Of a stretch of 64,000 nucleotides of DNA, positions 1 through 9,639 are shown piece after piece (position 1 is the first letter of the stretch; each line of letters begins with the position of its first letter). Source of the stretch: Natranaeroarchaeum sp042663585 (lineage in GTDB: Archaea; Halobacteriota; Halobacteria; Halobacteriales; Natronoarchaeaceae). Below the pieces are notes generated by a model. It ran no database searches. It was given only the letters and a program-made list of their open reading frames with translations, and had not been told where the DNA came from. The translations under genes were made by a program, and so were the position numbers. Where the stretch lies: assembly GCF_042663585.1 (NCBI RefSeq), contig NZ_JBHTAN010000006.1:2971205-3035204 (forward strand). The letters are read 5' to 3'.

Positions 1-317
1 AAGCGGAGTTCTACGAGCCAGCGGCGATCGACGATCGGATCGGCCGCGAGTGGATGCGGATCCCCCACTTCTACCGGGCGTACTACGTCTACCAGTACAG
101 TACGGGCATCAGCGCGGCCGTCGCGCTCGCCAACGACATCCTCGAGGAGGGTCAGCCAGCGGTCGACCGGTATCACGGGTTCCTCGAACGTGGCTCCCGG
201 GAGTACCCGCTCGAACTGCTCGCCGATGCTGGCGTCGACATGTCCTCATCCGAACCGATCGAGGCGGCGCTCTCGACCTACGACGAGCATCTCGACGAGT
301 TCGAGGCGCTGCTCTAG
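1..317 (+). CDS. pepF: Oligoendopeptidase F (M3 family), C-terminal end only
   Basis: This is the 3' end of a gene that begins before the window. The frame is open from base 3 and ends at TAG 315-317. The visible residues, with the stretch EWMRIPHFYRAYYVYQYST followed by a helical tail ending in EFEALL, match the C-terminal part of M3-family oligoendopeptidase F, a cytoplasmic zinc metallopeptidase that degrades short peptides. The HExxH zinc site lies upstream and is not visible. The stop overlaps the convergent trmB stop by four bases. The family call rests on the characteristic C-terminal helix only. Confidence 0.85.
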   Translation, partial: AEFYEPAAIDDRIGREWMRIPHFYRAYYVYQYSTGISAAVALANDILEEGQPAVDRYHGFLERGSREYPLELLADAGVDMSSSEPIEAALSTYDEHLDEFEALL

Positions 318-1372
318 GACTCCACCGAGAGGCGAACCGTTTCGGCCTCGAAGTCCTCGATGAACGCCCCGCTACCGCCCACGGAGACGGGTTCGCCGTC
401 GGCGTCGACGGTGAACGCGCTCTCGACCGGGAAGGAGTTTGTCGCCGGTTTGACCAGTCCCTGGCGCACCGAGACCACCTCCCCCTCCAGCGTTTCGAGT
501 CCGTCCTCCGAACTCACCGTCCGGCCTTTGACCGTTGCCGTGAGTTCTTCGCCCTGATTCATCCGGAGTGCGGCCTGCAGAACGGCGTGGCGGAAGCTCG
601 TGAACGTCCGCGGGAGTTCGGTCTCTTGGCCCACGTAGAGCTCCTTGGCGATCGGCCAGTAGTTGCCGAGGAAGGAGCCGACGATGACCGGCACCAACTG
701 GCGCTGGACGAGCGAGATGGCGTTGGCGTCGCTGTTCGACGCCGTCAGCATCTCGTTGGGCGCGATCAGCCCGAACTGCGCGTCGACGGTGATGATCGCG
801 GGTGCACGCGCCTGCCAGGACCGCACCGCGCTGGCAACGCCGTCGAGCTCTTCGACCGGCGTCTCCTCGGCTTCGGGACCGCTCAGCAGGAGCAACACCA
901 TCACGTTGCGGTCGACCGTCTCGACGAGTTTGGATCGGAGTGCCGAGAGCAGCGACGGCGGGAGGATCAGCGTCACCTCCTCCTCAGCGCGTTCGAGTAG
1001 CGTCTCGATCCGTTTCAGCACGGTCGAGCGCGATTTGATCACCTCGAACTGCTTGATGTCCTCTTCAGTGCTCGTGAACCGCTGTTCGAGTTCGGGCTCC
1101 ATCGTCTCCAGCGTCCCCGAGAGCTTCTCGATAACGTCCTCTGGCGGGACTGCTCGTATCTTCGTCGGTACTTCGTGGTCTTTCACTTCGACGAACCCGC
1201 GTTCGTCGAGCTCTTCGCTGATACTGTAGACGTATCGCTTCGAGACGTCCGCTTCGGCAGCGATCTCGCTCGCCTTCGCCTCACCGCGTTCGAGGATCGC
1301 GAGATACGTATCTATCTCCTTTTCGGACAGACCGAACTGTTCCAACAGATCTCCGAGGCCCCTCTCATCCAT
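314..1372 (-). CDS. trmB: TrmB-family sugar-responsive transcriptional regulator
   Basis: The 352-residue protein has a TrmB winged helix at about residues 5-70 (LSEKEIDTYLAILERGEAKA, then an SKRYVYSISEEL recognition region). A helical linker follows, then a C-terminal domain of the TrmB sugar-sensing type. TrmB proteins repress or activate sugar transport and glycolytic genes and release DNA when sugar binds. I chose the ATG at 1372 (MDERGL) over in-frame starts at 1396/1399, because a TATA-like ctttaag around 1402-1412 would put the transcript start downstream of those. It lies beside amylase, glucoamylase and a sugar ABC importer, so it is the probable local regulator. Its 3' end overlaps pepF convergently. 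Confidence 0.88.
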   Translation of the reverse strand: MDERGLGDLLEQFGLSEKEIDTYLAILERGEAKASEIAAEADVSKRYVYSISEELDERGFVEVKDHEVPTKIRAVPPEDVIEKLSGTLETMEPELEQRFTSTEEDIKQFEVIKSRSTVLKRIETLLERAEEEVTLILPPSLLSALRSKLVETVDRNVMVLLLLSGPEAEETPVEELDGVASAVRSWQARAPAIITVDAQFGLIAPNEMLTASNSDANAISLVQRQLVPVIVGSFLGNYWPIAKELYVGQETELPRTFTSFRHAVLQAALRMNQGEELTATVKGRTVSSEDGLETLEGEVVSVRQGLVKPATNSFPVESAFTVDADGEPVSVGGSGAFIEDFEAETVRLSVES

Positions 1373-1469
1373 ATTAACTGTGAAGTGTTTGCTCATCAAT
1401 CAACTTAAAGATGTGAGCCTCGCTCGAACGGCCGAACACTCCCGCTCTGCCCGGCAGTCTGGCCAGCGT

Positions 1470-3539
1470 TTAGTCAGTTCGTCGACAGACGACGGCGTCT
1501 TCGACCCGGACCCGTGTACCGGTCTCGGACGCCGAGACCGCCTCGTGGGGCACGGCGACGTCCTCGTCGGTGAGTAGATCGGTCGACTCGACGCCCGGGA
1601 GTTCCACGATAGCCGGCTTCGTTCCGAAGTTGAGGACGACGGTGAGGGCGTCAGTGTCTGTTTCGGGACTGCCAGCGTCCACGCCTGCCTCGCGGCCGAA
1701 AGCCACCACTCGGTCGGTCGGCCCCTCGACGACATCCCACGACACCCGCGTCAGGTCGCCCTCACGAAGTGCGCGTTCGTCGTTTCGTGTTCGGAGTAGC
1801 GACCGGTGGAACGCAGTCAGCGCGTCGTCGCCGTCGACCCACGCCATCGGATCACGCCGCCCCGCCATCCCGCGCTCCTGGCCGTAGTAGAGCATCGGGA
1901 CGCCCGGGAACGTCAGGGTCGCGGCCGCGGCCGCACGAAGCCCAGCCTCCCCACACTGGGCGATGTAGCGGTCCTCGTCGTGGTTCTCGACGTAGCGCAT
2001 CTGGAGGGCGTGATCGGGAAAGCCGATATCCGCGATCCGATCCGGGACGTCGAGCAGTGACCCCGCGGGCGCGTCGCCGCGGCCCACGTCGAGCAACTGC
2101 TGGTACAGCGTCGTGTCGTAATGCAGGTCGAACTCCTGCTCGTGGTACTCGGGTTCGTGGGGAATCTTCTCGTCGAGCAGGAGGAACTCGGAGTCTTCTT
2201 CTTTCACTCGCTCGCGGACCTCCCGCCAGAAGCCGTGGGGAACGCCCCAGGCCACGTCCGTCCGGAAGCCGTCGACGAGCGGGGCCCACTCGTCGACCAC
2301 GTCGAGCAGGTGGCGACGAACGGCCAGCGACTCGAAGTTGAGGTTCGGGATCGACGACCAGTTGAAGTAATGAGCCGCCTCGCCGTCCTCCCAGTCGTAC
2401 CACTCGCGGTACTCGTCGACGCCCGCGGCGCTCAGCTGGAAGTGCGGGTGATCGGCCCCGGTGTGGTTGATGACGAGGTCGAAGACGACGCGGATCCCGC
2501 GCTCGTGACAGGCATCGACCAGCGCCGCGAACTCCTCGCGGCGTCCCAGGTCGCTCGCGGTATCGAAGTAATCGGTGATATGGTAGCCGTGGTGGGTTGG
2601 GCCTTCCAACACCGGCGTCAACCAGAGGCAGTCGACGCCAAGCCAGTCGAGGTACGGGAGTCTGTCCTCGATCTGCTCGAAGGTAGTGTCGAGTCGTCCA
2701 CCGGCGAACTCCCGGACGAAAATCTCGTAGATCGTCGACGACCGGGCCCACTCCGGCGGATCGTTCGGCCGCGCCACGCTCCCCTCGTCCGTATCGATCC
2801 GCACGCAGTCGGCGACGCCGTGGCGCTCTGCGACCGGAATCGCGTGAACCCGTAGCTCCCCATCGATGGCCGACCGTGGGATGCGTGCCTCGTGGCCCTC
2901 GACCGAGAGCGACTCGCGGTCGACATCGTCCCGGTCGTCCAGGTAGAACTCGACTGTCACGTCACCGTCGCCGTAGTCGTCGGACGGCGGCGCGCGCGCC
3001 GTCGCGGTGATGACTGCCTCGTTGCCGTCGAGTTCGGCGTCGAGACGCACCTGCGGACGGCCCGGCCCCGGCACGGTAAGTTTGTCCCGGACCGCCCGGA
3101 CATCGCCCTCGAGTTCGCCAAAGAAGTGCATATGATCGCCCGGCGGAAGTTCGGTCTCGTAGACGTAGCTGTCACCGTCGAGCCGAGGGCGGTCGGGGCC
3201 GACCATGTGGTCGTTGAACGGCCCGTGGATCACGAGGTCCGCATCGTCATCGGGGGAAACGGGCGCCTCCTCGATCGGAAGCTCGAACCTGGCGGGCCGT
3301 CTGTCGTCCTCGAAGACGCGGACCGTCTGTGTCCGCGTGCCGGGAGTTGCCAACGAGAGTTCGTAGACGCCGGCGACGTCCGGTTCGAACGCCACGACCG
3401 GCGTCTCACCGACGGTCGCGATGCTCCCGTCCGGCGCGCGCTCGATAGTCCACCCATACTGCTCGTCCGGCTGGGGATCCCGTGGCGCGAGTTGAATCGC
3501 CGTTCCGACCGTGGTCGTTCGTGGCGGTCCGCTGGTCAT
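1470..3539 (-). CDS. GH13 alpha-amylase / cyclomaltodextrinase-type glycosidase
   Basis: The 689-residue GH13 enzyme hydrolyses alpha-1,4-glucans or cyclodextrins. The N-terminal ~260 residues look like beta-sandwich modules of the neopullulanase/cyclomaltodextrinase type. The (beta/alpha)8 barrel then shows the four GH13 regions in order: DLVINH, GFRTDVAWG with the nucleophile Asp, LLDEK with the acid Glu, and VENHDEDR with the third carboxylate. A C-terminal beta domain closes the protein. There is no signal peptide, so it probably acts in the cytoplasm on imported maltodextrins. It is divergent from the glucoamylase gene across a 167-base promoter region. Exact specificity (amylase, neopullulanase or cyclodextrinase) cannot be read from the sequence. 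Confidence 0.88.
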   Translation of the reverse strand: MTSGPPRTTTVGTAIQLAPRDPQPDEQYGWTIERAPDGSIATVGETPVVAFEPDVAGVYELSLATPGTRTQTVRVFEDDRRPARFELPIEEAPVSPDDDADLVIHGPFNDHMVGPDRPRLDGDSYVYETELPPGDHMHFFGELEGDVRAVRDKLTVPGPGRPQVRLDAELDGNEAVITATARAPPSDDYGDGDVTVEFYLDDRDDVDRESLSVEGHEARIPRSAIDGELRVHAIPVAERHGVADCVRIDTDEGSVARPNDPPEWARSSTIYEIFVREFAGGRLDTTFEQIEDRLPYLDWLGVDCLWLTPVLEGPTHHGYHITDYFDTASDLGRREEFAALVDACHERGIRVVFDLVINHTGADHPHFQLSAAGVDEYREWYDWEDGEAAHYFNWSSIPNLNFESLAVRRHLLDVVDEWAPLVDGFRTDVAWGVPHGFWREVRERVKEEDSEFLLLDEKIPHEPEYHEQEFDLHYDTTLYQQLLDVGRGDAPAGSLLDVPDRIADIGFPDHALQMRYVENHDEDRYIAQCGEAGLRAAAAATLTFPGVPMLYYGQERGMAGRRDPMAWVDGDDALTAFHRSLLRTRNDERALREGDLTRVSWDVVEGPTDRVVAFGREAGVDAGSPETDTDALTVVLNFGTKPAIVELPGVESTDLLTDEDVAVPHEAVSASETGTRVRVEDAVVCRRTD

Positions 3540-3675
3540 GTGCTGGCGGTATCACTCGACCTACCTAAATTGATCGTGATGGGGACGATGCGCCGGAGTA
3601 GGGCCATTAAAACTGTTAAAACCTCGTGTACGGGCCGTTTAGGAGCTGCATATGTGAATTACTTTTTCAACAATG

Positions 3676-3682
3676 TTTATAT
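3676..3682 (+). promoter_or_regulatory. TATA box of the glucoamylase gene
   Basis: The sequence tttatat is centred about 28 bases before the ATG at 3707. This is the spacing expected for a leaderless haloarchaeal transcript. A second A+T-rich element (acctaaatt, near 3563-3571) could serve the divergent GH13 gene in the same way. Confidence 0.6.
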
Positions 3683-3706
3683 TTGTGGGTGGCTTTTGAT
3701 CCAGCA

Positions 3707-5785
3707 ATGAAACTCCGGACTGCGCTTCGGGATTACAAACAGACACTCGGCAGCGAGACAGAGTTTCCGGGTGAACGCCGATCGACGACGGGAATGTTTT
3801 CGGGTATCGACGGACGACTGGTACACGTCGATCCTGACGGCTCACTTCGTGACTTCTCCTATCCACTGACCGGACTCGCGGGGATCGAATCCCTCCAGTT
3901 CGGGCTCTATGCCGACGACGAAATCACCTGGTTCGACGAGTTCGAGACGCGTCGACAGGAGTACGCGGCGGATACCGCAGTCGTCGAAACCGAGCATACC
4001 GACGGAACCGTGACGATCGTTCAGCGGGATCTGACGCTCGATAGCGCGCACGTTACCAACGTCGAGGCACAGGGAGTCGAGGATGGCGAACTCTGTATCT
4101 CGGTGACGTTTGCGCCCGAGACGGCCGCCTCCCGGGTCGGCCAACTCGCTCATCAGGACGCCCTCGAAGTCTATCACCGCCGCGAGCATGACTACCTCGC
4201 GGCCTCGACCGACTTCGGAACGTTGCTCGGACAGGTCCCCGAGGGGATCGAAGAGGTGCTCGACAGCGCAGGGCCAGTCGAGTTCCCCCGAGCAGTCGAC
4301 GGCGGCCGGTACGAGCAGAATAAACTCGGCGGGACTGCCTTCGCCACCGTGCCGTTCGACGACTCCGGATCGGTCACCGTCGTCTCGCTACTGACCGAGA
4401 TAGCCGAGACGAGCCAGCACGCCGCTCTCGACGAAGTGACCGCCCTCGCCGAGCAGTATGCGGCGGCCGACTCCGTGCTCGAGGCGGGCGAGGCACAGAT
4501 GCCCGACTGGACGTCCGGACTCGATGACGAGACCGGATCGACCGACGACCTACGAGTGCTCTCTCTGCTCTCGGCGAACACCGGCGCACGCATCGCAGGG
4601 CCGGATTTCGATCCGACCTACACCTACTCGGGCGGCTACGGCTACACCTGGTTCCGCGACGACGCCGAAATCTCCCGCTTCCTGCTGGAGACCGACCAGC
4701 GGACCGACCTGGATCTCTCCGCCTGGCACGAGGCCAGCGCGCAGTTCTACGCTGACACCCAGCGTCCGGACGGGACGTGGCCCCACCGCGTCTGGCCGTC
4801 CGACGGTTCGCTCGCGCCAGGCTGGGCCCACGGACGGATCGAGGCTGGCGAGAACCGCGACAGCACCGCGGCCACCGCCGACCGCGGGGAGGGCACCGAC
4901 TATCAGGCCGACCAGACCGGTAGCGTCGCTGCCTTCCTCGGGACGTATCTCCGCATCGGCGACCCGGAGGATCCCGAGGCAATCGAGTCGGTGCTCGCGG
5001 ACGCAGTCGAGGGGCTCGACGACACCCTCGAAGGGACCGGCCTCCCCCAGACCGCACAGAACGCGTGGGAGAACATGACCGGCCAGTTCGCTCACACCGC
5101 GGCGACGTTTCTCCACGCCTACGCCGCCGTTGCTCGCTCGCCCGTCAAAGACGAACTGGCGGATCACGCGGCCGAGCAGGCCGACGCGGTGTACGACGGA
5201 ATCGACGACCTCTGGATGCCCGACCGCGGGGCCTACGCGATCCGTCTCGAAGACGGCGAACTCGACGAGCGACTGGACTCTAGCGCCCTGGCCCTCGCCG
5301 GGGCCCACCACGATTACGCGGCGGTCGGGCAGGTCGACGATCAACGCCTCGACCGCCTCGTCTCGCATCTCTCGACGACGATTGAAGGGCTCTATCGGGA
5401 CCCCGAAGGGAGCGATGTCCGCGGCCTCATCCGGTTCGAGGGCGACGAATGGCGGATGCGCGAGCAGTCCCACGAGAAGATCTGGACGGTCTCGACCGCC
5501 TGGGGCGCGAACTCTGCGACCAAGCTCGCGCGACTGCTGGACGAGCACGACCGCGCGGCAGCCTCCGAGATGGCCGACTGTGCGCTGGATCTCATGACGA
5601 CGATCCGCCCGGGTGGCTCGCTCTGTCTCGACTCCACGTATCTCCCCGAGCAGGTGTTCGACGACGGGACGCCCGACAGTGCAACGCCGCTCGGGTGGCC
5701 TCACGCGCTTCGACTCGCGACCGAGACCGAACTCGCCGCCATGGAACTGAACGAGGCTCAGCAGACAATGGCCGCGGACGACTGA
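3707..5785 (+). CDS. GH15 glucoamylase (glucan 1,4-alpha-glucosidase)
   Basis: The 692-residue protein has the archaeal/bacterial GH15 architecture. An N-terminal beta domain (MFSGIDGRLVHVDPDGSLRD, residues ~25-45) is followed by an (alpha/alpha)6 barrel. Barrel signatures include YGYTWFRDDAEISRFLL and WPHRVWPSDGS near mid-protein, then YQADQTGS and NAWENMTGQFAHTAA. GH15 enzymes release glucose from non-reducing ends of maltodextrins. No signal peptide is visible, so the role is inferred to be intracellular. The ATG at 3707 is preferred over the upstream in-frame start at 3626 because it lies 28 bases after a good TATA box and starts the conserved sequence. It is convergent with malK. Confidence 0.9.
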   Translation: MKLRTALRDYKQTLGSETEFPGERRSTTGMFSGIDGRLVHVDPDGSLRDFSYPLTGLAGIESLQFGLYADDEITWFDEFETRRQEYAADTAVVETEHTDGTVTIVQRDLTLDSAHVTNVEAQGVEDGELCISVTFAPETAASRVGQLAHQDALEVYHRREHDYLAASTDFGTLLGQVPEGIEEVLDSAGPVEFPRAVDGGRYEQNKLGGTAFATVPFDDSGSVTVVSLLTEIAETSQHAALDEVTALAEQYAAADSVLEAGEAQMPDWTSGLDDETGSTDDLRVLSLLSANTGARIAGPDFDPTYTYSGGYGYTWFRDDAEISRFLLETDQRTDLDLSAWHEASAQFYADTQRPDGTWPHRVWPSDGSLAPGWAHGRIEAGENRDSTAATADRGEGTDYQADQTGSVAAFLGTYLRIGDPEDPEAIESVLADAVEGLDDTLEGTGLPQTAQNAWENMTGQFAHTAATFLHAYAAVARSPVKDELADHAAEQADAVYDGIDDLWMPDRGAYAIRLEDGELDERLDSSALALAGAHHDYAAVGQVDDQRLDRLVSHLSTTIEGLYRDPEGSDVRGLIRFEGDEWRMREQSHEKIWTVSTAWGANSATKLARLLDEHDRAAASEMADCALDLMTTIRPGGSLCLDSTYLPEQVFDDGTPDSATPLGWPHALRLATETELAAMELNEAQQTMAADD

Positions 5786-5986
5786 CTCGGCCCCCGTCGT
5801 GCGTGGCGCAGTCGTGCACATTCTCGAACTGCCTGCAGATCAAAAGCCGATCTTACGTTCGTACTGTGGTTGTGACTCGGGATTTATACTGGCAAACCGA
5901 TAGCAAGTACTGTGTGTGCGAGCCGTTCACCTGGCAAAAAACGGCAGAAAACAGTGGGTTAGATCCCCGATCAGTCGAGTGCTGAC

Positions 5987-7126
5987 TTAGGCCGCAGTAG
6001 CCTTCTCCTTCTGTTCGTCGGTGGCGAGGACGTCGAGACCATTGTCGGGTGAGAACAGATGGATGTGATCCTCTTTGAACGTAATCTCGATCTGATCGCC
6101 CATCTCCGGTTCGAAGTCGGCCTCGACGCGTGCGATGAAGTCATCGCCGATATCGAGATGGAGATAGTTGTCCGAGCCGATCGGTTCGACGACTTCGACG
6201 GTAGTGGTAACTGACTGATCGCCTGCTGACTGGGTCGGTTTGACGCTCTCCGGGCGGATGCCGAGCCTGAACCGCTGTCCGCTGAGGCTGCTGTTGAGGT
6301 CGCCGGCGTACTCGCCCGAGAGTTTGTACTGGAACGGGCCATTGATCTCGGAGAGCTGGATGCCGTCGCCCACTGCGGTGGCCTCGACATCGATGAAGTT
6401 CATGGATGGCGAGCCGATAAAGCCACCAACGAACTCGTTGATCGGGTTCTGGTAGACCTCCTTGGGCTGGCCGACCTGCTGGAGTTCGCCTTCGTTGAGA
6501 ATGACGATTCGGTCACCCATGGTCATCGCTTCCTCCTGGTCGTGGGTGACGTAGACGGAGGTGACGCCGAGTTCGTCCTGGAGCCGCTGGATCTCGGTAC
6601 GCATGGAGGTGCGGAGTTTGGCGTCGAGGTTGCTGAGCGGCTCGTCGAACAGGAACACTCCCGGTTCCCGCACGATACAGCGGCCAAGCGCGACGCGCTG
6701 TTTCTGGCCACCGGAGAGCTGGTCGGGCTTGTCGCCGAGCATGCTCTCGATACCCATCATCTCCGCGGCGTTACGGACGCGGTCGCGACGCTCTTCGGGT
6801 GAGAGGTCGGTACTCATCCGGAGACCGAACTCCATGTTCTCGAAGACGGTCTTGTGCGGATACAGTGCGTAGTTCTGGAACACCATTGCGACGTCCCGGT
6901 TCTTCGCGTGGAGATCGGTAACGTCATCGTCGCCGATATGGATCGTTCCGTCCGTGGCGGGCTCCAGCCCCGCGATCATGCGCAGGGTGGTGGTTTTACC
7001 ACAGCCCGATGGTCCGACGACGGTGATGAACTCCCCGTCTTTGATGTTCAGGTCGAGGCCTTCTACGGCAACGACGGTCCCTTTATCGTACTCCTTCCGA
7101 AGGTTCCTCACTGTAATACTTGCCAT
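5987..7126 (-). CDS. malK: Sugar ABC transporter ATP-binding protein (MalK/UgpC type)
   Basis: The 379-residue ATPase is of the carbohydrate CUT1 class. Walker A GPSGCGKTT is at about residues 38-46. It is followed by a Q-loop FQNYALYPH, the signature LSGGQKQRVALGR, Walker B LFDEPLSNLD and the switch histidine in VTHDQEEA. The ~140-residue C-terminal OB-fold extension is typical of MalK/MsmK proteins. It energises the malE-malF-malG importer encoded divergently 300 bases away. The maltodextrin assignment is inferred from the flanking trmB, GH13 and GH15 genes. Family membership is certain, the substrate less so. Confidence 0.9.
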   Translation of the reverse strand: MASITVRNLRKEYDKGTVVAVEGLDLNIKDGEFITVVGPSGCGKTTTLRMIAGLEPATDGTIHIGDDDVTDLHAKNRDVAMVFQNYALYPHKTVFENMEFGLRMSTDLSPEERRDRVRNAAEMMGIESMLGDKPDQLSGGQKQRVALGRCIVREPGVFLFDEPLSNLDAKLRTSMRTEIQRLQDELGVTSVYVTHDQEEAMTMGDRIVILNEGELQQVGQPKEVYQNPINEFVGGFIGSPSMNFIDVEATAVGDGIQLSEINGPFQYKLSGEYAGDLNSSLSGQRFRLGIRPESVKPTQSAGDQSVTTTVEVVEPIGSDNYLHLDIGDDFIARVEADFEPEMGDQIEITFKEDHIHLFSPDNGLDVLATDEQKEKATAA

Positions 7127-7425
7127 TATTATTTGTGCCGGTGTGTGAACGTATAACTCTTACTCAAACGTCGTAAGATGTGACGAAATAGGTCATCCAT
7201 GTTGGAAACGGATTTTTCGCCACGCTCATAACCCGCTATCCCTCGATACGGATTGCTGGCTGCCGTTTTAATCTTTTGATATCTTATTATGATTAGTAAT
7301 ATCTCCCCAATGCTTGTCTGTTCTTGGAACCTCCTCGTCCGGTCGTGATGGTTAACTGATCTTTACTGGAGAGCCGAATCCCAACTATTAAATAAAGGAA
7401 GTTATAATTCATCATTGATTCATCC
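7127..7425. promoter_or_regulatory. Divergent malK / malE control region
   Basis: This 299-base A+T-rich region holds no gene. The malE side has tattaaataa at 7386-7395, about 35 bases before its ATG. The malK side has a TATA-like ttatac read on the minus strand near 7154-7159. At 7161-7176 the plus strand reads tactcaaacgtcgtaa, an imperfect match to the TACT-N7/8-GAGTA motif that I recall for Halobacterium TrmB. It sits where a regulator could affect malK. The TrmB site is a suggestion only. Confidence 0.5.
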
Positions 7426-8655
7426 ATGGATATGGACCGACGAACGGTACTCAAAGGAGCGAGCGGAATCGTTGCGACAAGTGCACTCGCGGGCTGTCTC
7501 GGCGGTGACGAGGGATCTGCGGACGACATGAGTATGTGGTACGATCTCTCCGAGGGAGAGGAGCAGTCGCTGGACCAGTGGATCAGCACTTTCGAGGAGG
7601 AAAACGATAAGGTAATCTCCACCGAGGCTCAGGGCTCACTTCAGGATCGTATCGAGACGGCCGTCGCGTCGGGCGACGGACCCGAAATGTGGCCCTGGGC
7701 ACACGACTGGGTAGGCTCCCACTGGAACCGTGGCTTCCTGACGGACGTCTCGGACGACCTCAGCATTAACGTCGAGGAGACGTTCTCGGATCCGGCCGTG
7801 GAAGCGATCCACCCGCCGGGAGAGGACGCCGTCGTCGGTCTGCCGGGTTCAGGCGAGACCATGACGATGTTCTACAACCCGGATCTCATCGACGAGCCGC
7901 CGGAGACCTACTCCGAGATGGTCTCCATTGCCGAGGAGCATCACAACCCACAGAACGGCCAGTACGGGTTCACGCAGGATATCAACGTATACACGTTCAG
8001 CTACGCGCTTCAGGCATTCGGGTCCCGCGTTCTCGAAGTCGACGAGAACGGCGAGGCCAATCTCGGCCTCGAAGAGGACGGTATGATCCGGGGAATGGAA
8101 CTCGCCCGCGAGCTGTATCAGTACATGCCGGCCGATACCACGTACGAATCACAGATCCCGCCGTTCGTGAACGGCAACGCGCCGCTTCACTTCAACGGTC
8201 CCTGGGCTGTCGGTGACTTCAACAACCAGGGAGCTAGCTTCGAGATTGCAGAGCTTCCGTCCGTCGAGGGCGGCGAGTTCACCCCGTTCAACGGGATCGA
8301 CGTCTGGTTCTTCTCGGATATTGTGTCCGAGAACGAGGATCGAAAGGCCACGGCGATCGAGTTCGCCGAATGGTTCACCACGAACGAGGAGGTCGTCAAG
8401 CACTACGCCGAGGAACACTCCTACATTCCTGTGCTTGACTCCATCGATCAGGACGCCCTTCCGGCGCAAGTCGCCACGTTCAAGAGCGCCTTCGACCAGG
8501 GTATCCCGATGCCGATCGACGCCCGCATGAACCAGGTCTGGGGCCCGCTTGAGGACGCAATGACGGAAGTCCTCACTGCGGATGGAGACATCGAGACCGA
8601 GTTCTCGGAGGCGGCCGACGCGATCCGAGACAGCTGGTCCGAATCCGAAGAGTAA
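7426..8655 (+). CDS. malE: Sugar ABC transporter substrate-binding lipoprotein
   Basis: The 409-residue extracellular solute-binding protein (family 1) is exported as a twin-arginine lipoprotein. RR is at residues 5-6, followed by a hydrophobic stretch and the lipobox ALAGC with Cys24. An acidic linker and the bilobal binding domain follow (SGETMTMFYNPDLI, APLHFNGPWAVGDF). It captures sugars, probably maltodextrins, outside the membrane. A second in-frame ATG at 7432 is an equally possible start. It is first in a three-gene operon, with malF starting 21 bases downstream. Confidence 0.9.
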   Translation: MDMDRRTVLKGASGIVATSALAGCLGGDEGSADDMSMWYDLSEGEEQSLDQWISTFEEENDKVISTEAQGSLQDRIETAVASGDGPEMWPWAHDWVGSHWNRGFLTDVSDDLSINVEETFSDPAVEAIHPPGEDAVVGLPGSGETMTMFYNPDLIDEPPETYSEMVSIAEEHHNPQNGQYGFTQDINVYTFSYALQAFGSRVLEVDENGEANLGLEEDGMIRGMELARELYQYMPADTTYESQIPPFVNGNAPLHFNGPWAVGDFNNQGASFEIAELPSVEGGEFTPFNGIDVWFFSDIVSENEDRKATAIEFAEWFTTNEEVVKHYAEEHSYIPVLDSIDQDALPAQVATFKSAFDQGIPMPIDARMNQVWGPLEDAMTEVLTADGDIETEFSEAADAIRDSWSESEE

Positions 8656-8676
8656 CCCTCAACACCACATTTCTTT

Positions 8677-9639
8677 ATGAGTTTTTCCAGTGAAAACGCC
8701 GACCGGTCCTGGTTAGCACAGCGTCTGCCCTCGAAAGAGGATCAGGCGGGGCTGTTGGTCCTTCCAGGCTTGCTTGCCTACGGGATCTTCATGCTCTACC
8801 CGATCATGTACCTGGTCTTCCTCTCGTTCACCAACGCAGGCGGTGCGGAGGATCTGATCCGGGGCACGTACGACTTCATCGCGCTCAGTAACTACTCGCA
8901 ACTCGTGCAGGACGGCCAGTTCTGGACATCGATGGGTGTCACCTGGCTGTTCGTCTTCGTCAGCGTCGTGCTGAAGATCATCTTCAGTGTCTCGCTGGCG
9001 CTTGTGTTCACACACGACCGTGTCCGCGGCAAGCGCTACATGCGAGCGCTGGCGATTATCCCACTGGGTCTACCGCCAGTCTTCACCATCACTGTCTGGC
9101 GACAGATGTTCAGTCCGGCCCGCTACGGTATCGCCAACGAGGTGTACATCAGCGTCGCCGGGTTCCTCGGCCGGAACCCCGAACCGATCGGCTTCTTCTT
9201 CGATCGGTGGCTGGCGTTCATGTCCTACGTCGTCACCGAACTGTGGCTGGCGTACGCGTTCATGCTGATCATCATCGTGAGCGCGCTGCAGGACGTCTCG
9301 GGCGAACTTCACGACGCGGCGAAAGTCGACGGCGCAGGCTATCTGCAGCGGTTCGTCCACGTGACACTGCCGGCGATCAAACGGCCGGTCTGGTTCGCGT
9401 CGATCCTGACGGGTGCGACCTCGTTCCAGCAGTTCCTCGTGCCCTTCATCTTCAACAACGGTGGCCCCTCGCGTACTAACGAGTTCATTCTGCTCTACGG
9501 CTACCGGGAAGCGTTCCAGTCGCCCCCACGAATGGGGATCGGTGCGGCGATCATGGTGATCGCCCTGATCTTCATCGGGGTCTTCATGTGGATCAACGTT
9601 AGAAAAGGTCAACTCGCGGAGGGACTCTCGGAACAATGA
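8677..9639 (+). CDS. malF: Sugar ABC transporter permease, MalF type
   Basis: The 320-residue membrane protein has six predicted transmembrane segments. The first is LVLPGLLAYGIFMLYPIMYL near residues 25-48. The permease EAA loop reads ELHDAAKVDGAGYLQRFVHV, which contacts the MalK ATPase. It lacks the large periplasmic loop of E. coli MalF, as is usual for CUT1 permeases. The 3' end overlaps malG by four bases (ATGA), indicating translational coupling. With MalG it forms the channel of the importer. Confidence 0.9.
   Translation: MSFSSENADRSWLAQRLPSKEDQAGLLVLPGLLAYGIFMLYPIMYLVFLSFTNAGGAEDLIRGTYDFIALSNYSQLVQDGQFWTSMGVTWLFVFVSVVLKIIFSVSLALVFTHDRVRGKRYMRALAIIPLGLPPVFTITVWRQMFSPARYGIANEVYISVAGFLGRNPEPIGFFFDRWLAFMSYVVTELWLAYAFMLIIIVSALQDVSGELHDAAKVDGAGYLQRFVHVTLPAIKRPVWFASILTGATSFQQFLVPFIFNNGGPSRTNEFILLYGYREAFQSPPRMGIGAAIMVIALIFIGVFMWINVRKGQLAEGLSEQ

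Noticed and set aside
2121..2855. Plus-strand frame opposite the GH13 gene
   Set aside because: GH13 catalytic regions lie on the other strand; this frame is a composition artefact.
3626..3706. 27-codon N-terminal extension of the glucoamylase
   Set aside because: It crosses the TATA box and transcript start expected for a leaderless gene, and lacks conserved sequence.
4550..5821. 423-codon minus-strand open frame across the glucoamylase gene
   Set aside because: It is antisense to a complete GH15 protein with all motifs. The translation has no family resemblance.
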